NCBI RefSeq assembly: GCF_033118175.1
Contig: NC_083701.1
Coordinates: 73,036,001-73,100,000, forward strand
DNA: 64,000 bases
Origin: Dama dama
Taxonomy: Eukaryota > Chordata > Mammalia > Artiodactyla > Cervidae
Reading direction: 5' to 3'
The translations under genes and the position numbers were made by a program. The notes under the pieces are model-generated. The model was not told the origin of the DNA and searched no databases. It worked only from the letters and a program-made list of their open reading frames with translations. Each line of letters begins with the position of its first letter. Position 1 is the stretch's first letter. This document shows positions 47,893 through 58,770 of this stretch, in pieces.

Positions 47893-50203
47893 GGACAGGG
47901 CAAAGGCTAACAGAGGTCTGCCAAGAGAACGCACTGGTCATAGCAAACACCCTCTTCCAACAACACAAGAGAAGACTCTACACATGGACATCACCAGATG
48001 GTCAACACTGAAATCAGATCGATTACATTCTTTGCAGCCAAAGATGGAGAAGCTCTGTACAGTCAGCAAAAACAAGACTGGGACCTGACTGTGGCTCAGA
48101 TCATGAACTCCTTATTGTCAAATTCAGACTTAAATTGAAGAAAGTAGGGAAAACCACTAGACCATTCAGGTATAACCTTAATCAAATCCCTTACATTATA
48201 CAATGAAAGTGAGAAATAGATTCAAGGGATTAGATCTCATAGACAGACTGCCTGAAGAACTATGGATGGAGGTTCCTAATGTTGTACAGGAGGCAGGAAT
48301 CAAGACCATCCCCAAGAAAAGAAATGCAAAAAGGCAAAATGGTTGTCTGAGGAAGGCTGACAAATAGCTGTCAAAAGAAGAGAAGCAAAAGGCAAAGGAG
48401 AAAGGAAAGATGTACCCACTGGAATGCAGAGTTCCAAAGAATAGCAAGGAGAGCTAAGAAAGCCTTCCTCAATGAACAGTGCAGAGAAATAGAGGAAAAC
48501 AGAGAATGGGAAAGACTAGAGATTTCATCAAGAAAATTAGAGATACCAAGGGAACACTTCATACAAAGATGGCACAATAAAGGACAGAAATGGTATGGAC
48601 CTAACAGAAGAAGAAGATATTAAGAAGAGGTGGCAAGAATACACAGAAAAACTACACAAAAAAGATCTTCACGACCCAGATAATCATGATGGTATGATCA
48701 CTCACCTTGAGCCAAACACCTTGGAATGCAAAGTCAAGTGGGCCTTAGGAAGCATCACTACAAACAAAGCTAGTGGAGGTGATGGAATTCCAGTTGAACT
48801 ATTTCAAATCCTAAAAGATGATGCTGTAAAAGTGCTGCATTCAATAAGCCAGCAAATTTGGAAAACTCAGTGGCCACAGGACTGGAAAAGATCAGTTTTC
48901 ATTCCAATCCCAAAGAAAGGTAATGCCAAAGGATGCTCAAACTATGGCACAATTGCACTCATCTCACACGCTAGTAAAGTAATGCTCAAAATTCTCCAAG
49001 CCAGGCTTCAACAATCCGGAAACCGTGAACTTCCAGATGTTGAAGCTGGTTTTAGAAAAGGCAGAGGAACCAGAGATCAAATTGCCAACATCTGCTGGAT
49101 CATCGAAAAAGCAGGAGAGTTCCAGAAAAACATCTATTTCTGCTTTATTGACAATGCCAAAGCCTTTGACTGTGTGGATCACAATAAACTGTGGAAAATT
49201 CTGAAAGAGATGGGCATACCAGACCACCTGACATGCCTCTTGAGAAACCTATATGCAGGTCAGGAAACAACAGTTAGAACTGGACATGGAACAATAGACT
49301 GGTTCCAAATAGGAAAAGGAGTACGTCAAGGCTGTATATTGTCACCCTGCTTATTTACCTTATATTCAGAGTACATCATGAGAAATGCTAGGCTGGAAAA
49401 TGCACAAGCTGGAATTAAGATTGCCGGGAGAAATATCAATAACCTCAGATATACAGATGACCCTTATGGCAGAAAGTGAAGAAGAACTAAAGAGCCTCTT
49501 GATGAAAGTTAAAGAGAATGAAAAAGTTGGCCTAAAACTCAACATTCAGAAAGCTAAGATCATGGCATCTAGTCCCATCACTTCATGGCAAATAGATGGG
49601 GAAACAGTGACAGACTTTATTTTTCTGGGCTCCAAAGTCACTGAAGATGGTGATTGCAGCCATGAAATTAAAAGATGGTTACTCCTTGGAAGGAAAGTTA
49701 TGACCAACCTAGATAGCATATTAGAAAGCAGAGACATTACTTTGCCAACAAAGGTCCATCTGGTCAGAGCTATGGTTTTTTCAGTAGTCATGTATGGATG
49801 TGTGAGTTAGACTATAAAGAAAGCTGAGCGCTGGAGAATTGATGCTTTTGAACTGTGGTATTAGAGAAGATTCTTGAGAGTTCCTTGGACTGCAAGGAGA
49901 TCCAACCAGTCCATCCTAAAGGAGATCAGTCCTGAGTGTTCATTGGAAAGACTGATGCTGAAGCTGAAACTCCAGTACTTTGGCCACCTGATGCGAAGAG
50001 CTGACTTATTTGAAAAGACCCTGATGCTGGGAAAGATTGAATGCAGAAGGAGAAGGGGACAACAGAGGATGAGATGGTTGGGTGGCATCACCAACTCAAT
50101 GGACTTGAGTTTGAGTAAACCCCGGGAGTTGACTCCAGGGAGGCCCGGTGTGCTGCTGTCCACTCTTTGTCCAACAAGGACGGAACTGAACCGAACTGAA
50201 TCC
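47893..50203 (+). mobile_element. BovB LINE, 5'-truncated, best-preserved RT
   Basis: Starts in the linker after the endonuclease ('gggcaaaggctaacagaggt') and runs through RT and tail to 'actgaaccgaactgaa'. It holds the longest open RT frame in the window (48595-49479). Inserted into a MaLR LTR. No convincing TSD could be identified at its ends. Confidence 0.93.
48595..49479 (+). pseudogene. BovB reverse transcriptase, longest ORF (294 aa)
   Basis: RTE-clade RT of a LINE. BovB ORF2 normally joins an APE-type endonuclease to RT; only RT remains open here. Residues 54-75 hold 'GSITTNKASGGDGIPVELF'; 101-121 the 'FIPIPKKGNAKGCSNYGTIA' fingers; 152-170 'GFRKGRGTRDQIANICWII'; motif A is FIDNAKAFD at 184-192; motif B RQGCILSP at 244-251; motif C is YTDD at 286-289 instead of YADD. 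A loss of about 5 bp directly after motif C shifts into the frame that continues at 49385-49810. The frame upstream of 48595 is broken. Both catalytic aspartates of motif C survive, but the protein lacks its endonuclease and its own C-terminus. Confidence 0.93.
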
Positions 50204-50329
50204 CACTCATGAAGGCGGCACTCTCATATTCAAGTCATCTCCCAAAGGCCCCATCTCCAATTAGCACCACTTTAGGGATTTAGCTTTAACATATGCTTAA
50301 GCAGGAATCACAAACCATCATGCTTAACA

Positions 50330-51043
50330 ACCCCTGACCTTTGCTTCAAAGGATCTGAATTCAGGTCTCATCTCTCATTAGGAGAGATGACATGACAAGT
50401 TACCCATAACACTATGAGTGACCCTAATAGCATGAGTCTCAGATCCCTTTTATGTAAGAGTAACAAGAATATCCACTTAGAAGCCTTACTATAAGATTTA
50501 AATACTATAGTATTTGAAGGGGGCTGGGCTCACAGTTTCCTTTTTTAAATCCAGAAGACAAATTTTGTTTGACTTCAAGCAAACACATGTAAGTTGTTTT
50601 TAAATTTCAAATTATCTCCAATAAATAGACTCTTAAAACATTTCCAGCAATTATTAGATATTTATTGAGAATCAATTTTGAATTATATTCACTTTTCTCA
50701 GGGTTAGGCAGTATATTTGACAATGTATAGCATTAAAACAGGCAGGATAATTTCAAAACTATGATCTCAGTAATAGCAGCTACAAAAGCCTGTAGTATAA
50801 ATGTTTATTCAATTGGAGATTTGTGAATTTAATACACTGAAGGGCCAGAATAAACAAAGTGTAATCAAATTCATCTGAAACACTAAAGCTCAGAGCACCC
50901 AGCATTTTTTCTTCCTTATGGTAGATTACCCCACTTGGAACCATCTGAGATAAACCTATTTTTCACTTTATTTGCATCACTGGGACTCATCTAGTGCAAT
51001 CTATTATTTCTATTCTCACCAAGAGAAAGATGTAACTCTCCAA
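50330..51043. other. unassigned DNA
   Basis: No gene or clear repeat recognised. Confidence 0.4.
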
Positions 51044-51605
51044 AATAATTTATTTTTATTGAAGTATAATTGAATTACAAGGTTGTGTTAGTTTCAGGTA
51101 TATAGCAAAGTGGTTCAGTTATATATGCATATTTTTTTCAGGTAATTTTTTGTTATAAGCTACTACAAGATCCTGAGTATAGTTCCCTGTGCAATACAAT
51201 AAATCTTTGTTGTTTTCTATTTTATGTACAGTGGTTTGTATCTGTTAATCCTGCACTCTTTATCTTTCCCACCTTCCCTTTCTCCTTTGGTTACCATAAG
51301 TTTGCTTTCTATGTCTGTGAGCCTGTTACTGGGTTATTCATCTGTATTATTTTTTAGATTGCACACAAAAATGATAACATATAATATTTGTCTTTCTCAG
51401 TCTGACTTACTTCAGTTAGTTTGATATTATCTAGGCCCACCCATTTTGCTGCAAATGGCAAAATTTCATTCCCGTTTGTAGCTGAGAAACATTAGATTCT
51501 CTGTGTGTGTGGATACATATATATATTATATTTTCTTAAACCGATTGTCTTTTGATGGGCACTTGAGTTGTTTCCATGTGTTGGCTATTGTAAATAGTGC
51601 TGCTC
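51044..51605 (-). mobile_element. older artiodactyl L1 3' end, antisense
   Basis: Reverse complement of an L1 3' UTR and ORF2 end: 'attgaagtataattgaatta', 'agttccctgtgcaatacaat', 'tctttctcagtctgacttac', 'ttgatgggcacttgagttgt'. Diverged; a short TG/TA tract lies at 51502-51530. The BovB at 51615 follows immediately. Confidence 0.8.
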
Positions 51606-51614
51606 CAATTATAA

Positions 51615-52318
51615 GTCACCAAAAACAAGAACTGGGCCCAGGTCATGAGCTCCCTATTGCAAAATTCAGATTTAAATTGAAGAGAGCACAGAAAACCACT
51701 AGGTTACTCAGTTTTATCTATGGTTTTATTTATACCATGACCTAAATCAAATCCCTTGACAATACAGTAGGGGTGACAAATAGATTCAAGGGATTAGATC
51801 TGATAGACAGAAGGCCAGAACTACGGATGGAGGTTCATAACATTGGTCAGGAAAGTGAAAGTGAAGTCGCTCAGCCCCATGGACTGTAGCCCACCAGGCT
51901 CCTCCACCCATGGGATTTTCCAGGCAAGAGTACTGGAGCACGTTGCCATTTCCTTCTCCAGGAGATCTTCCTGACCCAGGGATTGAACCCGGGTCTCCCG
52001 CATTGTAGGCAGATGCTTTACCCTCTGAGCCACCAGGGAAGTCCCTAATTGGTCAGGAGGCAGAGACCAAATCTATACCAAAGAAAAAGAAATGCAAGAG
52101 GGCAAAGTGGTTGTCTGAGGAGGCTTCACAAAAAGCTAAGAAAGAAGAGAAGCAAAAGGCAAGGGGGAAAGGGAAAGATATACCCAACTGAAGGCAGAAT
52201 TCCAGAGAACAGTGAGGAGAGATAAGAAGGCCTTCTTATATGAATGGAAAGCAATAGAGAAAAAGCAATAGAATGGGAAAGACTAGAGATGCCTTTAAGA
52301 TACTGGCGATAACAAGGG
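51615..52318 (+). mobile_element. BovB linker fragment, split by Bov-tA
   Basis: Forward BovB linker between endonuclease and RT ('gctccctattgcaaaattca', 'gattagatctgatagacaga', then after the SINE 'aagaaaaagaaatgcaagag'). It stops at 52318 where a second SINE lies; no RT follows, so its 3' part has been lost. That makes it an unusual BovB piece that is truncated at both ends. Confidence 0.85.
51842..52057 (-). mobile_element. Bov-tA SINE with 10-bp TSD
   Basis: Body 51852-52047, antisense, tRNA-like head at right ('gatgctttaccctctgagcc'). TSD attggtcagg at 51842-51851 and 52048-52057, exact. The duplicated bases are BovB. Confidence 0.93.
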
Positions 52319-52514
52319 AGAGAATCCACCTGCAATGCAGGAGACCTGGCTTTGCTCCCTGGGTTGGGAAGATCCCCTGGAGGAGGGCATGGGAACCTAC
52401 TCCGGTATGCTTGCCTGGAGAATCCCAAGGACTGAGGAGCCTGGCGGGCTGCCGTCCACGGGGTCGCAAAGAGTCAGACACGACTGAGCGACTAAGCACA
52501 GCGCAGCACAAGGG
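52312..52514 (+). mobile_element. Bov-tA SINE with 7-bp TSD
   Basis: Forward copy, body 52319-52507, starting within the tRNA-like head ('gaatccacctgcaatgcagg') and ending 'actaagcacagcgcagc'. acaaggg at 52312-52318 and 52508-52514. Well preserved. Confidence 0.85.
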
Positions 52515-54259
52515 TGTATTAAGGCTGTTTCCTGGCCTCTAGCCTACAGATGCCGATGGGAACTTCACCCGTGCGACGTGTGACAAGCAAGGGCATCTCC
52601 AGATACTGCCAAATGTCACACAGGAGGCAGAATCAACTCCAGTTCAGACCCAATGGTTTACATCAATGAACCTAAATTTCAACTTTTGATAAGAAAATGT
52701 AGCCATTAGCTTGCTAAAGGTTAGGAAGTCTGTAATTGAAAATATCTCAAATATGTAAGAAATACAGCTCCCAAATCATATTTAATTATCTTCACATACT
52801 TCTTGTGTCTATGCAATGTTAATAAATCATTGAAATATAATAGGAATAAGAATACACTTACTACAAGAGCATTTCCTGATTGCAGGAAAACTTCTCAAAC
52901 TAACTTGCATAAAATTACTTTGAAAGAATAAAGGATGTCTGCTAAGCTATACCTATTGTGTATAGCCTTGCCCTCACAAAAATCAGCAAAATAAGAACCA
53001 ACAAAATCACTAACATTTCTGCAACCAGAAATTTCACTATAAAGTTGGATAACAAATTTCCTGCTCATTCATCTGCTGTTAGAGATGGCATGTTTTCATT
53101 GCTCACTTAGTGACTTTCTAATTCTTTATAGCTTGTAAATTTAAAAACCACAATGAATTTGTCCCAGAAGAGATTTAGATGTCCTCTAAAGAATTTCACC
53201 TACATGGTTTAATTTATACTAGATTTATTTTAATTCACAGAAAAGGAGAACAAAACCAAAGTTCCCAGATGTTCCTTAGCTTTAATACTCCAATAAATCT
53301 GCTCTCCTTCAATCATAAATTATTCCATGTACAATTATTCTTAGTGTCAATTATCTGAGCTATTCTTCTAATATTGTTTATTTTCTCCAGAGTTTCAATT
53401 AATCTTCTCTGAAAACAGTAGATCTTCATGTTTATTCTTTAAGTTTTTGTCCTAGAACAAACTGACTACACCTAACATTAATTCTAAAAGCAGAAGAAAA
53501 CATAGTTTTTAATGAAATATTTTTCTTAAATAAAAATGACTATTCAAATGAAAGAGAATAAAGACTTAACCCATTTAATAAAGCAATTTTTTTTAGATTT
53601 ATCTTGAAGATATTAGATGAAAAATTATTCTGCTCTGGATATGATAAAATAGGTCTTCTCAGAAAACTACCGCCCAACAAGGAAAAAAAGAAAAATGATA
53701 AAAGTTGGGTAAATTTTTATGAGTATTTAGAAAAGCAAACAAAAACACATACAATTTTTAGTGTATTAAAGAAAACCAAAGTAGACATGAAGTCAAAATG
53801 CTGCAGAGATGGAAATTCTTAGAGATGAGCAAAATGGTTTTTGCTGCTTTCTCCTCAAGGCATTTGATGATTCATAAGCTCTGTAAGCCAAGAGGCTAAG
53901 AAGCCAAACAAAATATAAAATTTAACAGGATATCTAAACAAAGTTTTATACAATCTCATGGTGCTGAAGAGAATAAATATTGAAATTCAGAGACTTCCAA
54001 GAAGGAGAAAACCCTGGTAAACATCCCATGTTTTTGATTAAAAAACCTAAAGAGCCATTATTTAAGAAAAAAAGACAAAACAAACAAAAGCAGCCCTAGG
54101 AAAGACTGAATCCAGCCCTAAACTTTCCAGCTACGACTGCAGCATGGTGATCTGTTCCTATCATCTCTGCCAGAAAAAAAATTCATCTTCTCGCATCAAA
54201 GATAGCATTAGTCAGTCTCTATAGAGTTTTCCACTCAATGACTGGCTTACAAACAAACC
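52515..54259. other. unassigned AT-rich DNA
   Basis: About 1.7 kb without a recognised repeat. The open frame 53604-53822 (+, 72 codons) has no domain and lysine-rich composition expected from AT-rich DNA. Confidence 0.45.
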
Positions 54260-54763
54260 TTATTAGACATGCCATGAGAGTAAATCAAATGATTATAAAT
54301 CAAAGCAGAGTTTTTTTAAAAAGAGGGGGAAAGAGGCAGAAACATACCTATAAGCAATCCAGATATTATCACTTTCAGACATGGATTTCAAATAAATGTT
54401 TTCAATATATTCAAGAAGACATGACCGTATAAAGATTACCACAGAACTGGAATTTATAAAGAAGAAAAATGTAATTCAAAAAAAAAATGAAAATACTATA
54501 ACAGAAATAAAAGCTAGTAGGCACATTTAACAACAGCTTAGACAAAAAATAGAGCATTGGAAGTTAGATCAGTAGAAAATAGCCAGAGTGAACCTTGTAG
54601 AAATAAAATTATAAAAATCAGAATAGTTTCAGAAATATATAGGCCACTGATTACAGGTCTAAAACACATATTTAAAGTGCTAGAGAATGAAAAATGGAGC
54701 TAAGGGAAGAAGTGATATTTGATGAAACTCTATGTGGAGTTTTTCCAAAAATAAAGACCATCG

Positions 54764-55368
54764 TACAGTGGAAGTAGCAAATAGATTCAAGGAATTAGAT
54801 CTGATAGACAGAGTGCCTGAAGAACTATGGACAAAGGTTCACAACACCGTATAGGAGGTGGTGATCAAAACCATCCCCAAGGAGAAGAAATGCAAAAAGG
54901 CAAAATGGTTGTCTAAGGAGGCCTTAAAAATAGCTGAGAAAAGAAGAGAAAGGCAAAGGTCCATATAGTCAAAGCTATGGTCACTATGGATGTGAGGGTT
55001 GACCATAAAGAAGGCTGAGAGTCAAAGAATTAATGCTTTCAAACTGTGGTGTTTGAGAAGACTCTCGAGAGTCCCTTGGACTGCAAGGAGATCCAACCAG
55101 TCAACCATAAAGGAAATCAGTCCTGGGTGTTCATTGGAAGGGCTGGTGTGAAGAGCCAACTCTTTGGAAAAGCCCCTGATGTTGTGAAAGATAGAAGGCA
55201 GGAGGAGACGGGGACGACAGAGAATGAGACGATTGGATGGCATCACCAACTCGATGGACATGGGTTTGGGTGGACTCCGGGAGTTGATGATGGACAGAGA
55301 GGCCAGGCGTGCTGCAGTTCATGGGGTCACAAAGAGTCGGACACGACTGAGCGACTGAAAAATCTGTA
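54764..55368 (+). mobile_element. internally deleted BovB LINE
   Basis: 54764-54959 is the linker ('gattcaaggaattagatctg') and 54954-55368 the C-terminal tail and 3' end ('gacacgactgagcgactgaa'). The whole RT core is missing. The join is at the hexamer caaagg (54954-54959), present at both corresponding sites of the 47893 copy. Part of an open frame 55046-55648 runs through its tail into L1M. Confidence 0.9.
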
Positions 55369-55784
55369 TCAACTAACAAAAAATAATGTGTTAGAGGGGA
55401 AAAAAATTCCAAAATCCAAAGATAAGGAAGAAAACTTTAAAGCAGCAAGTCATGAGAGGATATCCCCTTCAAACAGAGAAATAAGACCCTCAGTTGACTT
55501 TATGTCAAAGAAAAAGAACAAAAAGAAGGAAGAGAGGAAGGAAGATGAGGAGGAGGGAGATGAAGAAGGGGAAGGAGAGGGGACACTGAGGCAGCAGAGG
55601 ACAGAACACTGTGGTGGCAACTTTAATGCACTTATAAGTGAAAATTAAAATTTCCCAACATGTAAAAATATCCTCTAAGAGCAAAGATAAAATAAAGGTG
55701 TTTAAATTTGTCACCAGCAGACCTAAGTTAGAAAGAAATACAGAAAGGACTTCTTCCTGACAAACAACAGTGATCAGACTGAGA

Positions 55785-56425
55785 GAGTCAGTTTGTAGGC
55801 AGGTTGATAAGAAGTCTGGGGTCCCCGAAGAGGAGAGAGGGGTCTGGGGCTCTCAAAGAGGAGACGGGGTCTGGAATTCCCAAAGAGGAGGAAAGGACAC
55901 ATGTCTTTTTTCCTCTATATTCCTTGGTCTTAGTCACATAAAATGTTTTGTTTAAGCTCAGAACTGATGATTACACAACAAATAACTCAGTTTAAACTCT
56001 GTGCTAGGGATTATGTAACAACAATGTATCCTGCTTAAGGACAGTTTCTCCTTCCTGAAAACCTTCTGACTAAATCTTGATATTTTAGAATGCATATTAT
56101 GGGAGTGGGTCTGGTAGGCTCTTTCTATTGTTAAATTCTAGTCCTGTTAGCCTAAAATGTAAATTGTGGGAGTAGGTCTGGTAAAATTTTCACAGACTTG
56201 AGACATTCTTCTGATTTATTGTAATAACTAATTAAAAAGTACATAATTCCCTTGCTAAAGACTAGCGGGGGGCAGGGGGGCACTCTGTCCCCCTCTGATG
56301 TCCATGTCAGAACCTTTCTCTGTCCCTCTTTCACTTTAATAAAACTCTGCTACACAAAAGCTCTTGAGTGATCAAGGCTGGTCCCCAGTCCCGAAGCTAA
56401 ATCTTCTTTGGAGATCAAGAATCTG
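55785..56425 (+). mobile_element. ruminant ERV solo LTR (BTLTR1-like)
   Basis: About 640 bp with LTR architecture: a repeated GA-rich 5' part ('aggagagaggggtctggg'), 'cataaaatgttttgtttaag', two partial copies of a 'gtgggagtgggtctggta' motif (near 56101 and 56168), a polyadenylation signal AATAAA at 56338-56343 following 'tctttcactttaat', and a 3' U5-like end with 'ggtccccagtcccgaagcta'. No gag, pol or env adjoins it. It resembles the bovine LTR family usually called BTLTR1; the exact name needs a library match. Confidence 0.75.
56338..56343 (+). promoter_or_regulatory. LTR polyadenylation signal AATAAA
   Basis: Canonical hexamer in the R region of the LTR, followed by U5-like sequence. It belongs to the retroviral LTR, not to a host gene. 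Confidence 0.7.
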
Positions 56426-56691
56426 ACATCATTCACTGTAAGCTATCAAGCATGGAAAAGAGGAAGAAAAGAAAAGTCAAAGTAGGATAAATAGATCGGT
56501 GAATTGAAACAAATATTGGCCTAAATAATAAATGATAGCAATAATGTTTGACAGATGGAAACATATATGTAGAGTTAAGTGATGAAAAAAGAACAAAAGG
56601 CAAAGAGAGTTAAATGGTGTTAAACAGTTCTAAGATCATTTTCAATGTTCTGAAAGTGGAAGAGCATTAGTTTATCGCAGACTCTGGTAAA

Positions 56692-56902
56692 TCCTGTTTG
56701 CTCAGATGGTGAAGAATCTGCCTGCAATGAAGGAAACTCAAGCTCAACCCTTGGGTCAGGAAGATGCCCTGGAGAAGGGAGTGGCTACCTGCTCCAGTAC
56801 TTGGCCTGGAGACTTCCTCGGGCAGTGGAGCCTAGTGGGCTACAGGCCATGGGGTCGCGAAGAGTCAGACTGGACTGAGCTACGAACGCTTTCACTTTCA
56901 CT
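56692..56902 (+). mobile_element. Bov-tA SINE
   Basis: Forward tRNA-Glu-like head ('gctcagatggtgaagaatct') and Bov-A body ('gggctacaggccatggggtc'), ending in 'tttcactttcact'. Diverged but complete. Confidence 0.9.
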
Positions 56903-57072
56903 AGCAAACAAGGTTATGTGTAACAATTACTATTGTAAATGGAAGTAAAGGAAAGAATACATGGCTCACCAGATAACATACAGAAAGAAAGCACTAAATA
57001 GGAAAAGATAATGGATAGTTAAAATAGAAAACCCACGACAGATTTCAACTTAAACATGTAATTACTTTAATT

Positions 57073-57313
57073 ATAAATAGAACGTGCCTGCTCAGTTGCT
57101 AAGTCATGTCCGACTCTTTGCAACCCTATGGATTGTGGTCCACCAGGCTCTTCTGTCCATGGGGTTCTCCAGGAAAGAACACTAGAGTGAGTTGCCACTT
57201 CCTTCTCTAGGGGGTCTTCCTGACCCAGGGATTGAACCCAAATCTCTTACGTCTCCTGCTTTGCCATGCGGATTCTTTACCACTGAGTCACCTGAGAAGC
57301 CCATAAACAGAAC
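57073..57313 (-). mobile_element. Bov-tA SINE with 11-bp TSD
   Basis: Body 57084-57302, antisense, tRNA-like head at right ('gcggattctttaccactgag'). TSD ataaatagaac (57073-57083) and ataaacagaac (57303-57313), one mismatch. Inserted in L1M. Confidence 0.92.
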
Positions 57314-58494
57314 AGATGCCACGATTAAGACAAGACTGTCAGACAGCAAAAAATTACCCATATAAATTCATTGAAAATGGGAACACAATTTTTTTTGCAT
57401 TGAAGGGAAATGTTTTTGCAATCATGAACAGGACATTTTTTTAATGAAAGAATGAATAAAGGTGGTTTGGTAAGGCTAAGAAATAAAAGTTCCCCAAATA
57501 AGCTTACAAGGAACATTTTGGCACAATCCCATTCTTCCTTAATTGCTACTATTGGCTAACATCAATTCAATTTTGCTTCCTGTGGGTCTTTCATACATCA
57601 GGCTAACTCCCTGATGATTTCTGCTTTTCCTTCCAGACGTTTAGCTGTGGCAAAACATTTCACTCAGCAGGGCCTTACATGCAGGGATACATTTGAGTTG
57701 TCAACACTGGGGATTCAGATATGCATTAAAAATAAACCCAAGAACATCTGAAACTAACTCTTACTGGATAAGTTCTTCAGGAAGCACTTTTAAGACTAAA
57801 GAAAAAGTACAAAGGTTATGGCAAGGAAAGCAATTACTGTGTAAAACGTCTGAGAAACACCAGTACAATGATATTCACCACCAGATTTCTATACTCACTG
57901 TTTCTAAAATTAAGCATATAATACAAAACACATTAAACTATGAGAACAGCAAGCAATATGCTTAGAAACAAATGTAAATAGATTAAAATAAAGATGACAT
58001 TTAGAACAAAAAACAATAGGGAGAAACTGATTGGAGAACCAACCTGTTACATTAGCCCCAAATTGACATTTTAAAACACAGAGAAAATAATTGTGCATTT
58101 CAAACTAGTAGGCAGTAACAGAAGTATCTCCACCTCATAGAAGTAGTTTATGTAGATAAAGCTTCAAAAGCTGAGTGTAATATATCACTGGGTTGGTTTG
58201 GGTGTTGTTTAAAGTCTGTATGAAAATAAATAAGTATGTAGACAAAAATGTTTATTTATTAGGTTAGTTTTTCTCTTATCCTTCACCTCAAATATCGTTT
58301 AAACATATTCATGTACCAGTAGTGTCTTAGAGTTATTTAGTTACTGTATAAGTACTATCTTATTAAGAGAAAAGGGTAATATGTTGACTTGCTTAATATC
58401 TTATCTAGATATTTGAAAATTTAATGAACAAAATGTAAAATTAGTAAAAATTTTTTTAGTAAAACTTGTAATAAACTTTTTCTGGATCCACCTC
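57314..58494. other. unassigned AT-rich DNA
   Basis: No gene or clear repeat recognised; the first part could be more of the old L1M. The frame 57693-57965 (+) has no domain. Confidence 0.4.
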
Positions 58495-58770
58495 CAAAAA
58501 AGGAAATAAAATAAAAAGTAAATAAATGGGACCTCATTAAACTTAAAAGCTATTGCACAGCTAAGGAAATTACTGAAAAAATAAAAAACAAATGAGAGAA
58601 AATACTTGCAAATATGGTGGATAAAGGATAAATATCTAACAGCTCATGCAACTGAACATCAAAAGAAAACAAAGACCTGATTAAAAAGTGAGCAGAAGAA
58701 CTAAATAGACATTTTTCCAAAGAGGAAGTGCAGATGACCAACAACCACTCGAAAAGATGTTCAACATCAC

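Larger units (their letters stand above)
47666..50329 (-). mobile_element. MaLR LTR (antisense) split by a BovB
   Basis: Left piece 47666-47892 reads in reverse as the 3' half of a MaLR LTR ('gggctgctataa', 'atttatttctcacagttctg'). Right piece 50204-50329 is the 5' half ('tctcccaaaggccccatctc', then 'taacatatgc'). Joined, about 350 bp remain, the usual size for such an LTR. The intervening 2.3 kb is a forward BovB. Solo LTR with no internal retroviral genes. Confidence 0.85.
54260..57083 (+). mobile_element. L1M LINE, interrupted four times
   Basis: Old forward L1, present as 54260-54763, 55369-55784, 56426-56691 and 56903-57083 (a further piece may follow 57313). The order 'gacatggatttcaaataaat', 'tgtcaccagcagacctaagt', 'agatggaaacatatatgtag', 'aacatgtaattactttaatt' follows ORF1 to inter-ORF region. 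A BovB, an ERV LTR and two SINEs were inserted into it. Decayed, no open frame. Confidence 0.6.

Noticed and set aside
48595..49479. 294-codon open frame as a host gene
   Set aside because: It carries BovB reverse-transcriptase motifs within an otherwise collinear BovB with a typical 3' tail. It is a LINE remnant.
55505..55714. minus-strand frame over the GA-rich tract as a membrane peptide
   Set aside because: It is the complement of a low-complexity purine tract; phenylalanine/leucine richness follows from that composition.
56338..56343. AATAAA as the 3' end of a host gene
   Set aside because: It sits in the R region of an ERV LTR.
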